Shown in pieces: positions 57,365 to 64,000 of a stretch of 64,000 nt of DNA. The stretch lies in assembly GCA_016710965.1 (NCBI GenBank), contig JADJTW010000031.1, positions 248,001 through 312,000 on the forward strand. The letters are read 5' to 3'. Positions within the stretch are counted from its first letter, which is position 1. Every line of letters starts with the position of its first letter. A program made the translations under genes and the position numbers. The notes below the pieces were generated by a model that was given only the letters and a program-made list of their open reading frames with translations, searched no databases and had not been told where the DNA came from. Origin of the DNA: Flavobacteriales bacterium. Lineage in GTDB: Bacteria > Bacteroidota > Bacteroidia > Flavobacteriales_F > PHOS-HE28.

Positions 57365-58603
57365 CTAGGCGACCTTCAAGTTGCTCAATCGCGAGCGATC
57401 GAACTTCTCCCGTGCATAGCTGAGCGTGATGCGCAACTCGGCCGGACGCTCGGGAGCACCTGGCATCTCATACATGGCGTCGGTCATGATGGCTTCGCAG
57501 ATGCTGCGCAAGCCGCGTGCGCCCAGCCTGTAATCGAGCGCCTTCTCCACGATGAAGTCAAGGACCTTCTTATCGAAGGAGAGCTTCACCTTGTCCATAT
57601 CGAAAAGCTTCACGTACTGCTTCACGAGCGCGTTCTTGGGCTCGGTGAGGATGCGGCGAAGGCTCTCGCGGTCGAGGGGGTCGAGGTAGGTGAGAACGGG
57701 GAAGCGGCCGATGAGCTCCGGGATCAGGCCATAGCTGCGCAGGTCCGTGGGGCTCACGTACTGCAACAGGTTGTCATCATCGATGCGTCCGTCCTTGCTG
57801 GCGCTATAGCCAACAGCACTGCTCTTCACGCGCCGGGCGATGATCTTGCTGATGCCATCGAAGGCGCCGCCACAGATGAAGAGGATGTTCTTCGTATCCA
57901 CCTGGATGAGCTTCTGCTCCGGATGCTTTCGGCCGCCCTGAGGGGGCACGCTCACCGTGCTGCCTTCGAGCAGCTTCAACAGGGCCTGCTGAACGCCTTC
58001 GCCGCTCACATCACGGGTAATGCTGGGCGTATCGCTCTTGCGGCTGATCTTGTCGATCTCGTCGATGAAGACGATGCCGCGCTCGGCCTTGCTCACATCG
58101 TAGTCCGCAGCTTGGAGCAGCCGACTGAGGATGCTCTCCACGTCCTCGCCGACATAGCCCGCTTCCGTGAGAACGGTAGCGTCGGCAATGGCGAAGGGAA
58201 CATTGAGCATACGGGCGATGGTCTTGGCGAGCAGGGTCTTCCCGCTGCCGGTCTCGCCTACCAGGATGATGTTGCTCTTCTCTATCTCCACGTCGTCAAC
58301 AGAGGTGACGGGCTTCTGCAGCAACCGCTTGTAGTGATTGTACACGGCCACGCTCAGCACCTTCTTGGCTGCGTCCTGCCCGATAACGTAATCGTCCAGG
58401 AAGCGCTTGATGTCCGACGGCCGTTGCAGGATGAGGCTTCCCTCCATCTCGGTACGGGAGCGCTGGCTCAGTTCCTCGCTGATGATGTTCTGCGCCTGCG
58501 CGATGCAGCTATCGCAGATGTGGCCGGTGATGCCCGCGATGAGGACGTTGGTGTCCTGTTTATCACGACCGCAGAAGCTGCACTTGATCTCTTTCTTATC
58601 CAT
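57365..58603 (-). CDS. clpX: ClpX, ATP-dependent unfoldase subunit of ClpXP
   Basis: 412 aa from ATG 58603 (MDKKEIKCSFCGRDKQD). N-terminal zinc-binding domain with CSFC...CDSC (about 8-36). AAA+ module: Walker A GETGSGKTLLAKTIA (about 117), Walker B GIVFIDEIDKISRK (about 177), the pore-loop GYVGEDV, and sensor 2 GARGLRSICE (about 375). It unfolds tagged proteins for ClpP. It has its own promoter box inside the hairpin region after clpP. Confidence 0.97.
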   Translation of the reverse strand: MDKKEIKCSFCGRDKQDTNVLIAGITGHICDSCIAQAQNIISEELSQRSRTEMEGSLILQRPSDIKRFLDDYVIGQDAAKKVLSVAVYNHYKRLLQKPVTSVDDVEIEKSNIILVGETGSGKTLLAKTIARMLNVPFAIADATVLTEAGYVGEDVESILSRLLQAADYDVSKAERGIVFIDEIDKISRKSDTPSITRDVSGEGVQQALLKLLEGSTVSVPPQGGRKHPEQKLIQVDTKNILFICGGAFDGISKIIARRVKSSAVGYSASKDGRIDDDNLLQYVSPTDLRSYGLIPELIGRFPVLTYLDPLDRESLRRILTEPKNALVKQYVKLFDMDKVKLSFDKKVLDFIVEKALDYRLGARGLRSICEAIMTDAMYEMPGAPERPAELRITLSYAREKFDRSRLSNLKVA

Positions 58604-58643
58604 GGGGGGAAGCCAAGGGACCGGCATACGCCGGAAAGGCCCC

Positions 58644-58651
58644 GCAAGATA
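58644..58651 (-). promoter_or_regulatory. -7 box TATCTTGC of clpX
   Basis: TATCTTGC on the minus strand, 40 nt before ATG 58603, immediately after the hairpin that ends clpP. Allows clpX to be made independently of clpP. Confidence 0.45.
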
Positions 58652-58652
58652 C

Positions 58653-58684
58653 AGCACGGCCCGGAGGAGGATCCGGGCCGTGCT
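58653..58684 (-). terminator. Hairpin between clpP and clpX
   Basis: Perfect 13-bp stem 58653-58665 with 58672-58684 (AGCACGGCCCGGA), on the minus strand downstream of clpP. No T-run, so it may attenuate rather than fully terminate. Confidence 0.55.
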
Positions 58685-58721
58685 GATCAGGATACCGTCT
58701 TGACGGCCGGGGCAACCGGTC

Positions 58722-59387
58722 CTACCTGTTGCGTACCAGCAGTTCGTCGATCATGCCGTAGGCTTTCGCCTCATCGGCGATCATCCAATAATCACGGTCG
58801 CCGTCCTTCTCCACCTTCTCGAAGGGCTGTCCGCTATGGCTGCTGATGATCTCATAGAGCTCCTTCTTCAGCTTCTTGATCTCGTTCACGGTGATTTCCA
58901 TGTCCGTGGCCTGGCCCTCGGCCCCCCCCATAGGCTGGTGGATCATCACCCGGCTGTGCTTCAAGGCACTGCGCTTGCCCTTGGCACCGGCACAGAGCAG
59001 CACCGCTCCCATGCTGGCGGCCATTCCGGTGCAGATGGTGGCCACGTCGGGGTTGATGTACTGCATGGTGTCGTAGATGCCCAGGCCAGCATACACACCA
59101 CCGCCCGGGCTGTTCAGGTAGATCTGTATGTCCTTCTTGGCATCGACGCTTTCAAGGAACAGCAGTTGGGCCTGGATGATGTTCGCCACCTGGTCGTTGA
59201 TGCCGGTGCCTAGGAAGATGATGCGGTCCATCATTAAGCGGCTGAACACGTCCATCTGGGCCACGTTCAACTGGCGCTCCTCGATGATGTACGGTGTCAT
59301 CGAAGCGGTGACGTAACCGTTCAGCGCTGTGCTGGAGATACCGCGGTGCTTCACGGCGTACTTGAGGAACTCGTCTTTGGGGAACAT
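58722..59387 (-). CDS. clpP: ClpP, proteolytic subunit of ClpXP
   Basis: 221 aa. Serine protease with the catalytic triad in place: Ser in CTGMAASMGAVLL (about 123), His in RVMIHQPMGGAEG (about 148), Asp in KDGDRDYWMIADEA (about 197). ERIIFLG-like DRIIFLGTGI and QIYLNSPGGGVYAGLGIYDTM are the family's core motifs. The N-terminal 30 residues are longer than in E. coli, as usual in Bacteroidota. Lies between tig and clpX on the same strand, the classic tig-clpP-clpX order. Confidence 0.96.
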   Translation of the reverse strand: MFPKDEFLKYAVKHRGISSTALNGYVTASMTPYIIEERQLNVAQMDVFSRLMMDRIIFLGTGINDQVANIIQAQLLFLESVDAKKDIQIYLNSPGGGVYAGLGIYDTMQYINPDVATICTGMAASMGAVLLCAGAKGKRSALKHSRVMIHQPMGGAEGQATDMEITVNEIKKLKKELYEIISSHSGQPFEKVEKDGDRDYWMIADEAKAYGMIDELLVRNR

Positions 59388-59434
59388 CCTGTCGGTGTTT
59401 GGGTCACGAAGTACGCCAAGGATCGCGAGGGATC

Positions 59435-60690
59435 CTATGCGGTACGGGCCAAGTTTATGAACTCATCGAAGCTCACCTTCTTCTCCTTGGGCTCCAGCAG
59501 GGTCCGGAAGTGAACGGTAAGTTTCTGCTGCACGATGCTGTCGCGCATGCGAGTGATCTGCTCGCGGTCGCCCAACAGCCGACCTGCCATCTGCTGCAGC
59601 TTCTCCCCTTCTGGCGCCGGCATGCCGTATTGGGCGAACTGGTCGCTTATGTACCGCTTGGCGAAGGCGTCGATCTCCTCGCCCTTCGCCTCAAGCCCGT
59701 ATTTCTCGATCACGCGGTCTTCCACCAGCTGGCGCTTCAAACCTTCGGCGTAGCTGGCATAGCTCTCTTCCACTTGGTCGGCGGAAACCGGCTCCTTGCT
59801 CGTCTCCTGGATCCAGCGCTTGAGGAAGCTGTCGGGCAGGCCGAAGCTGGCCTTCTCGTTCAGTGCTTTCATCACCAACCGCTTGAAGATGCGGTCGCTG
59901 TCCCGCTGGAAGCTGCGCTCCAGGCCTTCCTTCACTTTCGCGCGGAAACCTGCTTCATCGCTCACGGCGTCCTTGCCGTAGATCCGATCGAAGAGGTCCT
60001 GGTCCAAAGCCACCATGGCCATGCGCTTGATCTCCGCTATGCGGAAGATGAAGTTGCCTTCGATGTGGTGGATCCGGTCATGGTCCACGCCCAGCATGCG
60101 GGCCAGGTCCTCCTGGTCCTGGTGGCGCGGTGCATGATGCCGCCTTCCTTCATGGAGCCATCGGAAGCCAGCTCGATCATGTCGCCGAGGAGCATGTCAT
60201 TGGCTTCGCTCACCGTCCCGTTCTCCAGCTTCCCGAACCGACGTCGCATATCATCCACCTCCTTCTGAACCAGTTCGTCGTTCACATCCACCACAGGGTA
60301 TTCGACCTTCACCTTGTCCAGTTCCACATCGATGGAAGGCGCGAGGCCCATCTCGTATGCGAATTCGAATTCGCCGGGTTCGTCCCAGTTGTTGTGATCC
60401 GCTTCGGCATGCTTCGGCAGCGGTTGGCCAAGCACCCTGATGGCGTTCTGCTGCAAGTAGTTCCGCAGGTTCTCATCGATCAACCGCTCCACTTCATTCA
60501 CCAGGACGGCCTTGCCCACGCGCTTCTTGATCAAGGTCATGGGAACCTGGCCGGGCCTGAAGCCTGGCAATACAGCACTCTTGCGTTGCTCCTTCAGTGC
60601 CTTCTCCACCCCGGGGTTGTAATCCTCCGGGCTCAGCTTCACCTTCAGGGTTGCCGTGAGGGATCCGGTCTCTAGTTTCTCGATGTTCAT
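59435..60690 (-). CDS. tig: Trigger factor, with one frame shift
   Basis: Ribosome-bound chaperone and prolyl isomerase. The first reading frame (60690-60037) begins MNIEKLETGSLTATLKVKLSPEDY and contains the ribosome-binding GFRPGQVPMTLIKKRVGK (signature GFRxGKxP), then the start of the middle domain, and goes off near 60125 (HRATRTRR). The second frame (stop at 59435) reads QDQEDLARMLGVDHDRI directly from the same point and gives the complete C-terminal arms (NEKASFGLPDSFLKRWIQ, EGLKRQLVEDRVIEKYG). One missing base near 60121-60128 explains it. tig is conserved and next to an intact clpPX, so an assembly indel is likely. Total about 418 aa if joined. Confidence 0.85.
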
Positions 60691-60698
60691 GGGTGATC

Positions 60699-60787
60699 AG
60701 TTGTCCGTTGTCAGTTGTTGGTTGTCAGGCGGGCGGTTCGGCAGGCGGCCAGGAAGCCGGACAACAGACAACCAGCAACTGACAACT
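60699..60787. repeat. Hairpin repeat with GTTGTC heptad words, second copy
   Basis: Left arm 60699-60728 (words AGTTGTC, CGTTGTC, AGTTGTT, GGTTGTC) and right arm 60759-60787, its imperfect complement, with a 30-bp loop. It lies between the 3' end of tRNA-Leu (60797) and the start of tig (60690), all on the minus strand, and is a relative of 6543-6637. Confidence 0.8.
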
Positions 60788-60796
60788 CGTGCATCG

Positions 60797-60878
60797 TACG
60801 GACGGGGGGACTCGAACCCCCACACCTTGCGGTACTGGCTCCTAAGACCAGCGCGTCTACCAATTCCGCCACGTCCGT
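60797..60878 (-). tRNA. tRNA-Leu (TAG)
   Basis: 82-nt class II tRNA on the minus strand: acceptor ACGGACG/CGTCCGT, anticodon stem CTGGT/GCCAG with loop CTTAGGA (anticodon TAG), variable arm ACCGCAAGGTG, T arm TGGGGG-TTCGAGT-CCCCCC. CCA not encoded. Confidence 0.93.
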
Positions 60879-60890
60879 GAAAATGGACGG

Positions 60891-60898
60891 CGAAGATA
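60891..60898 (-). promoter_or_regulatory. -7 box TATCTTCG of tRNA-Leu
   Basis: TATCTTCG on the minus strand, 12 nt before the tRNA 5' end. It may also drive tig, for which no other box was found. Confidence 0.5.
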
Positions 60899-60939
60899 GC
60901 CGCCCGGCCATGGTCATGTATGGGTTCGGCGCACGCGGC

Positions 60940-60947
60940 TACATTCG
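60940..60947 (+). promoter_or_regulatory. -7 box TACATTCG of the flavin reductase gene
   Basis: TACATTCG, 16 nt before ATG 60964. Confidence 0.5.
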
Positions 60948-60963
60948 CCCTTCTCCAAGGCAG

Positions 60964-61860
60964 ATGAAGCATTTCGACGCATCTACCCTTTCTGTTGGCG
61001 AGATCCATGGCCTGCTTGTGGGGGCCATCGGCCCGCGCCCCATCGCCTTCGCCAGCACCATTGATGCGCTGGGCCGCCCGAACCTGAGCCCTTTCAGCTT
61101 CTTCAATTGCTTCGGTGCCAACCCGCCCATGCTGATCTTCAGTCCAGCACGGCGCGGCAGGGACAACACGACCAAGCACAGCTACCACAACGTGAAGGCC
61201 GTGCCCGAGGTGGTCATCAACGTGGTCACCTACGCCATGGTGCAGCAGATGAGCGTGGCCAGCGGCGAATATCCGGAGGGCGTGAACGAGTTCGAGAAAT
61301 CCGGGTTCACACCCATCGCCTCAGAGAAGGTGAAGCCCTTCCGTGTGAAGGAGAGCCCTGTTCAGTTCGAGTGCGTGGTGAAGCAAGTGATCGAGACCGG
61401 CAATGGTGGCGGCGCGGGGAACCTGGTGATCTGCGAGGTGGTGATGATCCACGTGGACGAAGCCGTACTGGATGCGAGCGGAAAGATCGATCAGCAGAAG
61501 ATCGACCTCGTGGGCCGCATGGGCGGAAGCACCTATGCCCGCGCGCACGGTGATGCGCTCTTCGATCTGCCGCAACCCAACACCCACATCGGCGTAGGCG
61601 TGGACGCACTTCCGCCCGAAGCACGCCTGAGCACGGTGCTCACCGGTAATGATCTGGGCAAGCTCGGCGCCGCGCTCGTCATCCCGGATGAAACAGCGGT
61701 GAACGAATACAAGTTGACCGAGTTGAGCGATACCTTCATCGCCCTGAAAGACCAACCCGAAGAACTGCGCACCTCACTTCATCACTACGCCCAACAGCTG
61801 CTCGCTCAGGACCGCGTAGATGAAGCATGGAAGACGATACTCTCCTATAATTCACGATAA
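60964..61860 (+). CDS. Flavin reductase-like (DIM6/NTAB) protein
   Basis: 298 aa from ATG 60964; the open frame upstream overlaps the tRNA and repeat and is not coding. FMN-binding split-barrel fold: VGAIGPRPIAFASTIDALGRPNLSPFSFFNCFGANPPMLIFSPARRGRDNTTKHSYHNVKAVPEVVINVVTYAMVQQMS contains the FMN contacts; NLVICEVVMIHVDEAVLD and the later GRMGGSTYAR follow. The C-terminal 75 residues form a helical extension. Could reduce flavins or be a flavoprotein of unknown use. DUF3127 follows 4 nt downstream, so they are cotranscribed. Confidence 0.88.
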   Translation: MKHFDASTLSVGEIHGLLVGAIGPRPIAFASTIDALGRPNLSPFSFFNCFGANPPMLIFSPARRGRDNTTKHSYHNVKAVPEVVINVVTYAMVQQMSVASGEYPEGVNEFEKSGFTPIASEKVKPFRVKESPVQFECVVKQVIETGNGGGAGNLVICEVVMIHVDEAVLDASGKIDQQKIDLVGRMGGSTYARAHGDALFDLPQPNTHIGVGVDALPPEARLSTVLTGNDLGKLGAALVIPDETAVNEYKLTELSDTFIALKDQPEELRTSLHHYAQQLLAQDRVDEAWKTILSYNSR

Positions 61861-61864
61861 GAAC

Positions 61865-62257
61865 ATGGCACAAGTCACCATCACCGGCACCGTAAAGGTG
61901 GTCGGAAAGACCCAACAGGTCAGCGAGAAGTTCAGCAAGCGCGAACTCGTAGTCACCGAACAAGGCGGGCAGTTCCCCAAGCACATCCCTATCGAGTTCA
62001 AGCAGGACAAGACGGGGCTGCTCGAGGGCTACAACCCCGGCGATGAAGTGAGCGTGACCGCGTACGTGGACGGGCGGGAATGGACCAAGGATGGCGTGAC
62101 GAAGTACTTCCTCAGCCTCAGCGGCAACCGCATCGAGCGTGCCGGTGCAGTTCCAAGCGCAGCTGGCAACGGTGGCGCCCGCCAGAGCGCACCTCCGCCA
62201 GCCGTTGCTGATATGCCGCCAGTGGGTGGCAGCGACGAGGACGATCTGCCGTTCTAA
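61865..62257 (+). CDS. DUF3127 protein with SSB-like acidic tip
   Basis: 130 aa from ATG 61865. An OB-fold-like DUF3127 core (ITGTVKVVGKTQQVSEKFSKRELVVTEQGGQFPKHIPIEFKQDK, then YNPGDEVSVTAYVDGREWTKDGVTKYFLSLSGNRIER) is followed by an Ala/Pro/Gly-rich linker and ends in DEDDLPF. That end closely resembles the acidic DDDIPF tip that SSB uses to recruit repair proteins. The order core-linker-tip is the same as in SSB. It may therefore bind single-stranded DNA or share SSB partners, but the core is not a standard SSB domain. Coupled to the flavin reductase gene. Confidence 0.85.
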   Translation: MAQVTITGTVKVVGKTQQVSEKFSKRELVVTEQGGQFPKHIPIEFKQDKTGLLEGYNPGDEVSVTAYVDGREWTKDGVTKYFLSLSGNRIERAGAVPSAAGNGGARQSAPPPAVADMPPVGGSDEDDLPF

Positions 62258-62317
62258 GAGTTTCGCAAGCAATGATCAGCACTGGCGAAGCCAATGGCTT
62301 CGCAGGCTCCTTCGCGG

Positions 62318-63451
62318 TCATAGGTTGCGGCCCTTCCACTTGGGGCGGACGATCAGCGAGCCAAGCGCGATCAGCGGAGCATAGCACGAGAAGACGATCA
62401 GGCTGAGCACCGTAGCCGGGATGTTCGTGGGTCGACCCGCCTGGCGACGTACATCGCCCACCATGGCGATGATGGGTACGAACCAGCACGACCACGCCAT
62501 GATCAGGAGAGCGGTGCTGTAGAGAAGATGGTCACCGATGCCGGCGGCGAGGTCATGCCGCAGCGAATGCCAGAGCAGGACCCACGGGAACAACAGGGCT
62601 GCAAGGCCGGGAGCTGCAGTAGTGAAACCCGCGCCGCCCATCTTTCCCGCCCAGCGCAAGCGCTGCGCAACAAAGGCGCCGGCCGAATGCACTGCACTGG
62701 CTGTGACAAGCGCCTCCCTATCGAACAGGCATGTGATCCGCTTGCCCGCCCTTTGCATGCGTTGCAGGAGGAACAGATCATCGCCACTGGCGAAGCGATC
62801 GCCCTCGTATCCACCCACAGCCAGGAAAGCTTCGCGTCTGAAGGCCAAGTTGGCACCATACGCCAGCGAAGGCCTCCCACGAGTTGCGCTGCCCATCGCC
62901 ATGCCCAACAAAGCAGCCTGCTCTTCTTCTTGCAAGCGACCGAGCGCCCCATGACCATCCGTATACACCGGCAGAATGACCAGGTCGCTCTGCACGCTTC
63001 GCCAATGCGCGGCTATGCTGATGATACGATCCAGGCCGCACCGCACGTCGGCATCCGTCAGCACGACCAGTTCGCCCTTCGCTGCGACAACGCCCGTGGT
63101 GATCGCGCTCTTCTTGCCCGTCCCATCGCTCTTCAGCAGGCGCAGTTGTGGCCAGCTACGCATCATTCCCTCCACGATCCCGGCTGTGGTGTCGGTGCTG
63201 CCGTCGTCCACCACGATCACTTCCATTCGCTCCTGCGGATATCGTTGCCCATAGAGGTCCTGGAGCAGCACCGCGATGTTGCCGGCTTCATCACGCGCGG
63301 GTACGATCACGCTCACAAGGGGCTGATCGCCCAGTTCCCCCTTCGTCGCTTGATCCTCTTTCCGGATCGCTTCGCGCCAAGCGCCGATCACCTGCGCGAA
63401 GACCAACGCGCAGGCGAAGAGGACGAGTGATGTGATCAGGAGCCCGTTCAT
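62318..63451 (-). CDS. Family 2 glycosyltransferase
   Basis: 377 aa. One N-terminal membrane helix (LLITSLVLFACALVFAQVIG), a GT2 domain with VSVIVPARDEAGNIAVLLQDL (start), VIVVDDGSTDTT, ELVVLTDADVRC (the DxD-like acid pair), GGYEGDRFASGDDLFLLQRM and the RLRWAGKMGG (QXXRW-like) motif, and two or three C-terminal membrane helices. This is the layout of processive or lipid-linked membrane GT2 enzymes. Sugar and acceptor unknown. It starts inside the stop codon of the upstream gene (63448-63451 overlap). Confidence 0.9.
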   Translation of the reverse strand: MNGLLITSLVLFACALVFAQVIGAWREAIRKEDQATKGELGDQPLVSVIVPARDEAGNIAVLLQDLYGQRYPQERMEVIVVDDGSTDTTAGIVEGMMRSWPQLRLLKSDGTGKKSAITTGVVAAKGELVVLTDADVRCGLDRIISIAAHWRSVQSDLVILPVYTDGHGALGRLQEEEQAALLGMAMGSATRGRPSLAYGANLAFRREAFLAVGGYEGDRFASGDDLFLLQRMQRAGKRITCLFDREALVTASAVHSAGAFVAQRLRWAGKMGGAGFTTAAPGLAALLFPWVLLWHSLRHDLAAGIGDHLLYSTALLIMAWSCWFVPIIAMVGDVRRQAGRPTNIPATVLSLIVFSCYAPLIALGSLIVRPKWKGRNL

Positions 63452-64000
63452 TCACCTGCCGAACGAATGCGCGCCAGCAGCAGGATGAAGCTGCCAACGA
63501 GGGCGGGCACCCCGATGTTGATGAGCCAGAGCAAGGTGCTGGCGAGGAAGACCCCTTGGTCCTGGGATACCTGCGGGGAAATGAGCGCAACGGCGACGGA
63601 TCCGCGCACGCCCAGCTCGGTGAGCATCACCGTAGGGATCAGCGTGGAAATGAGGAAAGCCACTGGAACGGCGAGCAGCGCTTCGCCCGGCGCAATCCCG
63701 GCCACTGCGGCCAGCACGATGAGGAATTGCACCGTGAACACCACGTAGCGCGCAAGGCTGAGCATGAGCACGGCGAAGAGCTCCTTCAAGCTGAACCCTT
63801 CGAGCACCGCCGCATGGCGTTCCCAACGACGTACCACCGGCAGGCGTGCGATCAGGGTGCGCAACAGATCGGGGTTGAAATAAAGCACCAGGCTGCCGCC
63901 AGCGACCACGGAACACAGCACCATGCCGGCGATCGACGTCCACGGGCTTCCATCCAATGGCCACGTACCGGCCCGCATGAGGCTGAAGGCGATGGTGCCG
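63448..64000 (-). CDS. Polytopic membrane protein, lysylphosphatidylglycerol synthase TM-like (partial)
   Basis: C-terminal 184 or so residues; the 5' part lies beyond the right edge, and the frame stays open to position 64000. Contains several membrane helices (IAGMVLCSVVAGGSLVLYF, FAVLMLSLARYVVFTVQFLIVLAAVAGI, VPVAFLISTLIPTVMLTELGVRGSVAVAL, FLASTLLWLINIGVPALVGSFILLLARI). The motif PTVMLTELGVRGSVAV is typical of UPF0104/YbhN-LPG_synthase_TM proteins, where it reads PxGxGxxE. Together with the coupled GT2 gene it may make or flip a glycolipid. Confidence is limited by truncation. Confidence 0.75.
   Translation of the reverse strand, partial: GTIAFSLMRAGTWPLDGSPWTSIAGMVLCSVVAGGSLVLYFNPDLLRTLIARLPVVRRWERHAAVLEGFSLKELFAVLMLSLARYVVFTVQFLIVLAAVAGIAPGEALLAVPVAFLISTLIPTVMLTELGVRGSVAVALISPQVSQDQGVFLASTLLWLINIGVPALVGSFILLLARIRSAGE

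Noticed and set aside
60715..60963. N-terminal extension of the flavin reductase gene
   Set aside because: Runs through the hairpin repeat and the antisense of a tRNA; the promoter box at 60940 and family homology put the start at 60964.

Overview
The window is a 64 kb piece of chromosome from a high-GC (about 60-65 %) member of the Bacteroidota, probably Flavobacteriales-related. The evidence is: several secreted proteins ending in type IX secretion (T9SS) sorting domains with a PNP motif; families largely restricted to the phylum (DUF4290, DUF3127, DUF6089, DUF2911, DUF6970-like); promoters with a TAnnTTTG/TAnnTTCG -7 box instead of a sigma70 -10; almost no Shine-Dalgarno sequences; and a Flavobacteriia-like DnaJ. 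No rRNA, CRISPR array, phage or transposase was seen.

Layout. 0-5.8 kb: an edge-truncated Fic-fold protein without the catalytic His, a UvrD/PcrA helicase, a small lipoprotein, a T9SS cargo protein and a rhamnosyltransferase-like enzyme. 5.8-18 kb: DUF4290, murA, a TlpA-type thioredoxin, an M43 metalloprotease exported by T9SS, grpE-dnaJ, two small envelope genes, a GluQ-like synthetase, a membrane pyrophosphatase and an OmpA-like protein. 18-32.5 kb: two deoxynucleoside kinases, a GH3-family adenylating enzyme, DUF2797, two large T9SS surface proteins, sppA, folK, a TPR lipoprotein and two tiny membrane proteins. 32.5-47.3 kb: DUF6089 barrel, SpoU methyltransferase and mutS (divergent), tRNA-Gly, tRNA-Leu, pdhB, etfBA, a BFN-family protein, a NupC-type transporter, a CHAP protein, a ClC channel and the thyA-folA operon. 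47.3-64 kb: a LytS/LytTR two-component pair, two DUF2911 paralogues, a broken PIG-L deacetylase gene, a four-helix-bundle (S23) gene framed by hairpin repeats, an SSS symporter, the tig-clpP-clpX proteostasis cluster with tRNA-Leu, a flavin reductase, a DUF3127 protein, a GT2 glycosyltransferase and a partial integral membrane protein.

Most genes are housekeeping. Nucleotide and folate metabolism (thyA, folA, folK, two dNKs, nupC), protein quality control (grpE, dnaJ, tig, clpP, clpX, sppA) and envelope or surface functions are each represented several times.

The most unusual structure is a set of intergenic hairpins whose arms are made of seven-base words (eight-base in one case). They lie just 3' of genes, and two of them bracket the S23 gene exactly between a PIG-L gene and an SSS symporter gene, which suggests a small unrecognised mobile or repeat element. 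Several genes carry indel-like frame breaks, including the normally conserved tig and the signal peptides of three secreted proteins, so part of the gene damage may be assembly error.
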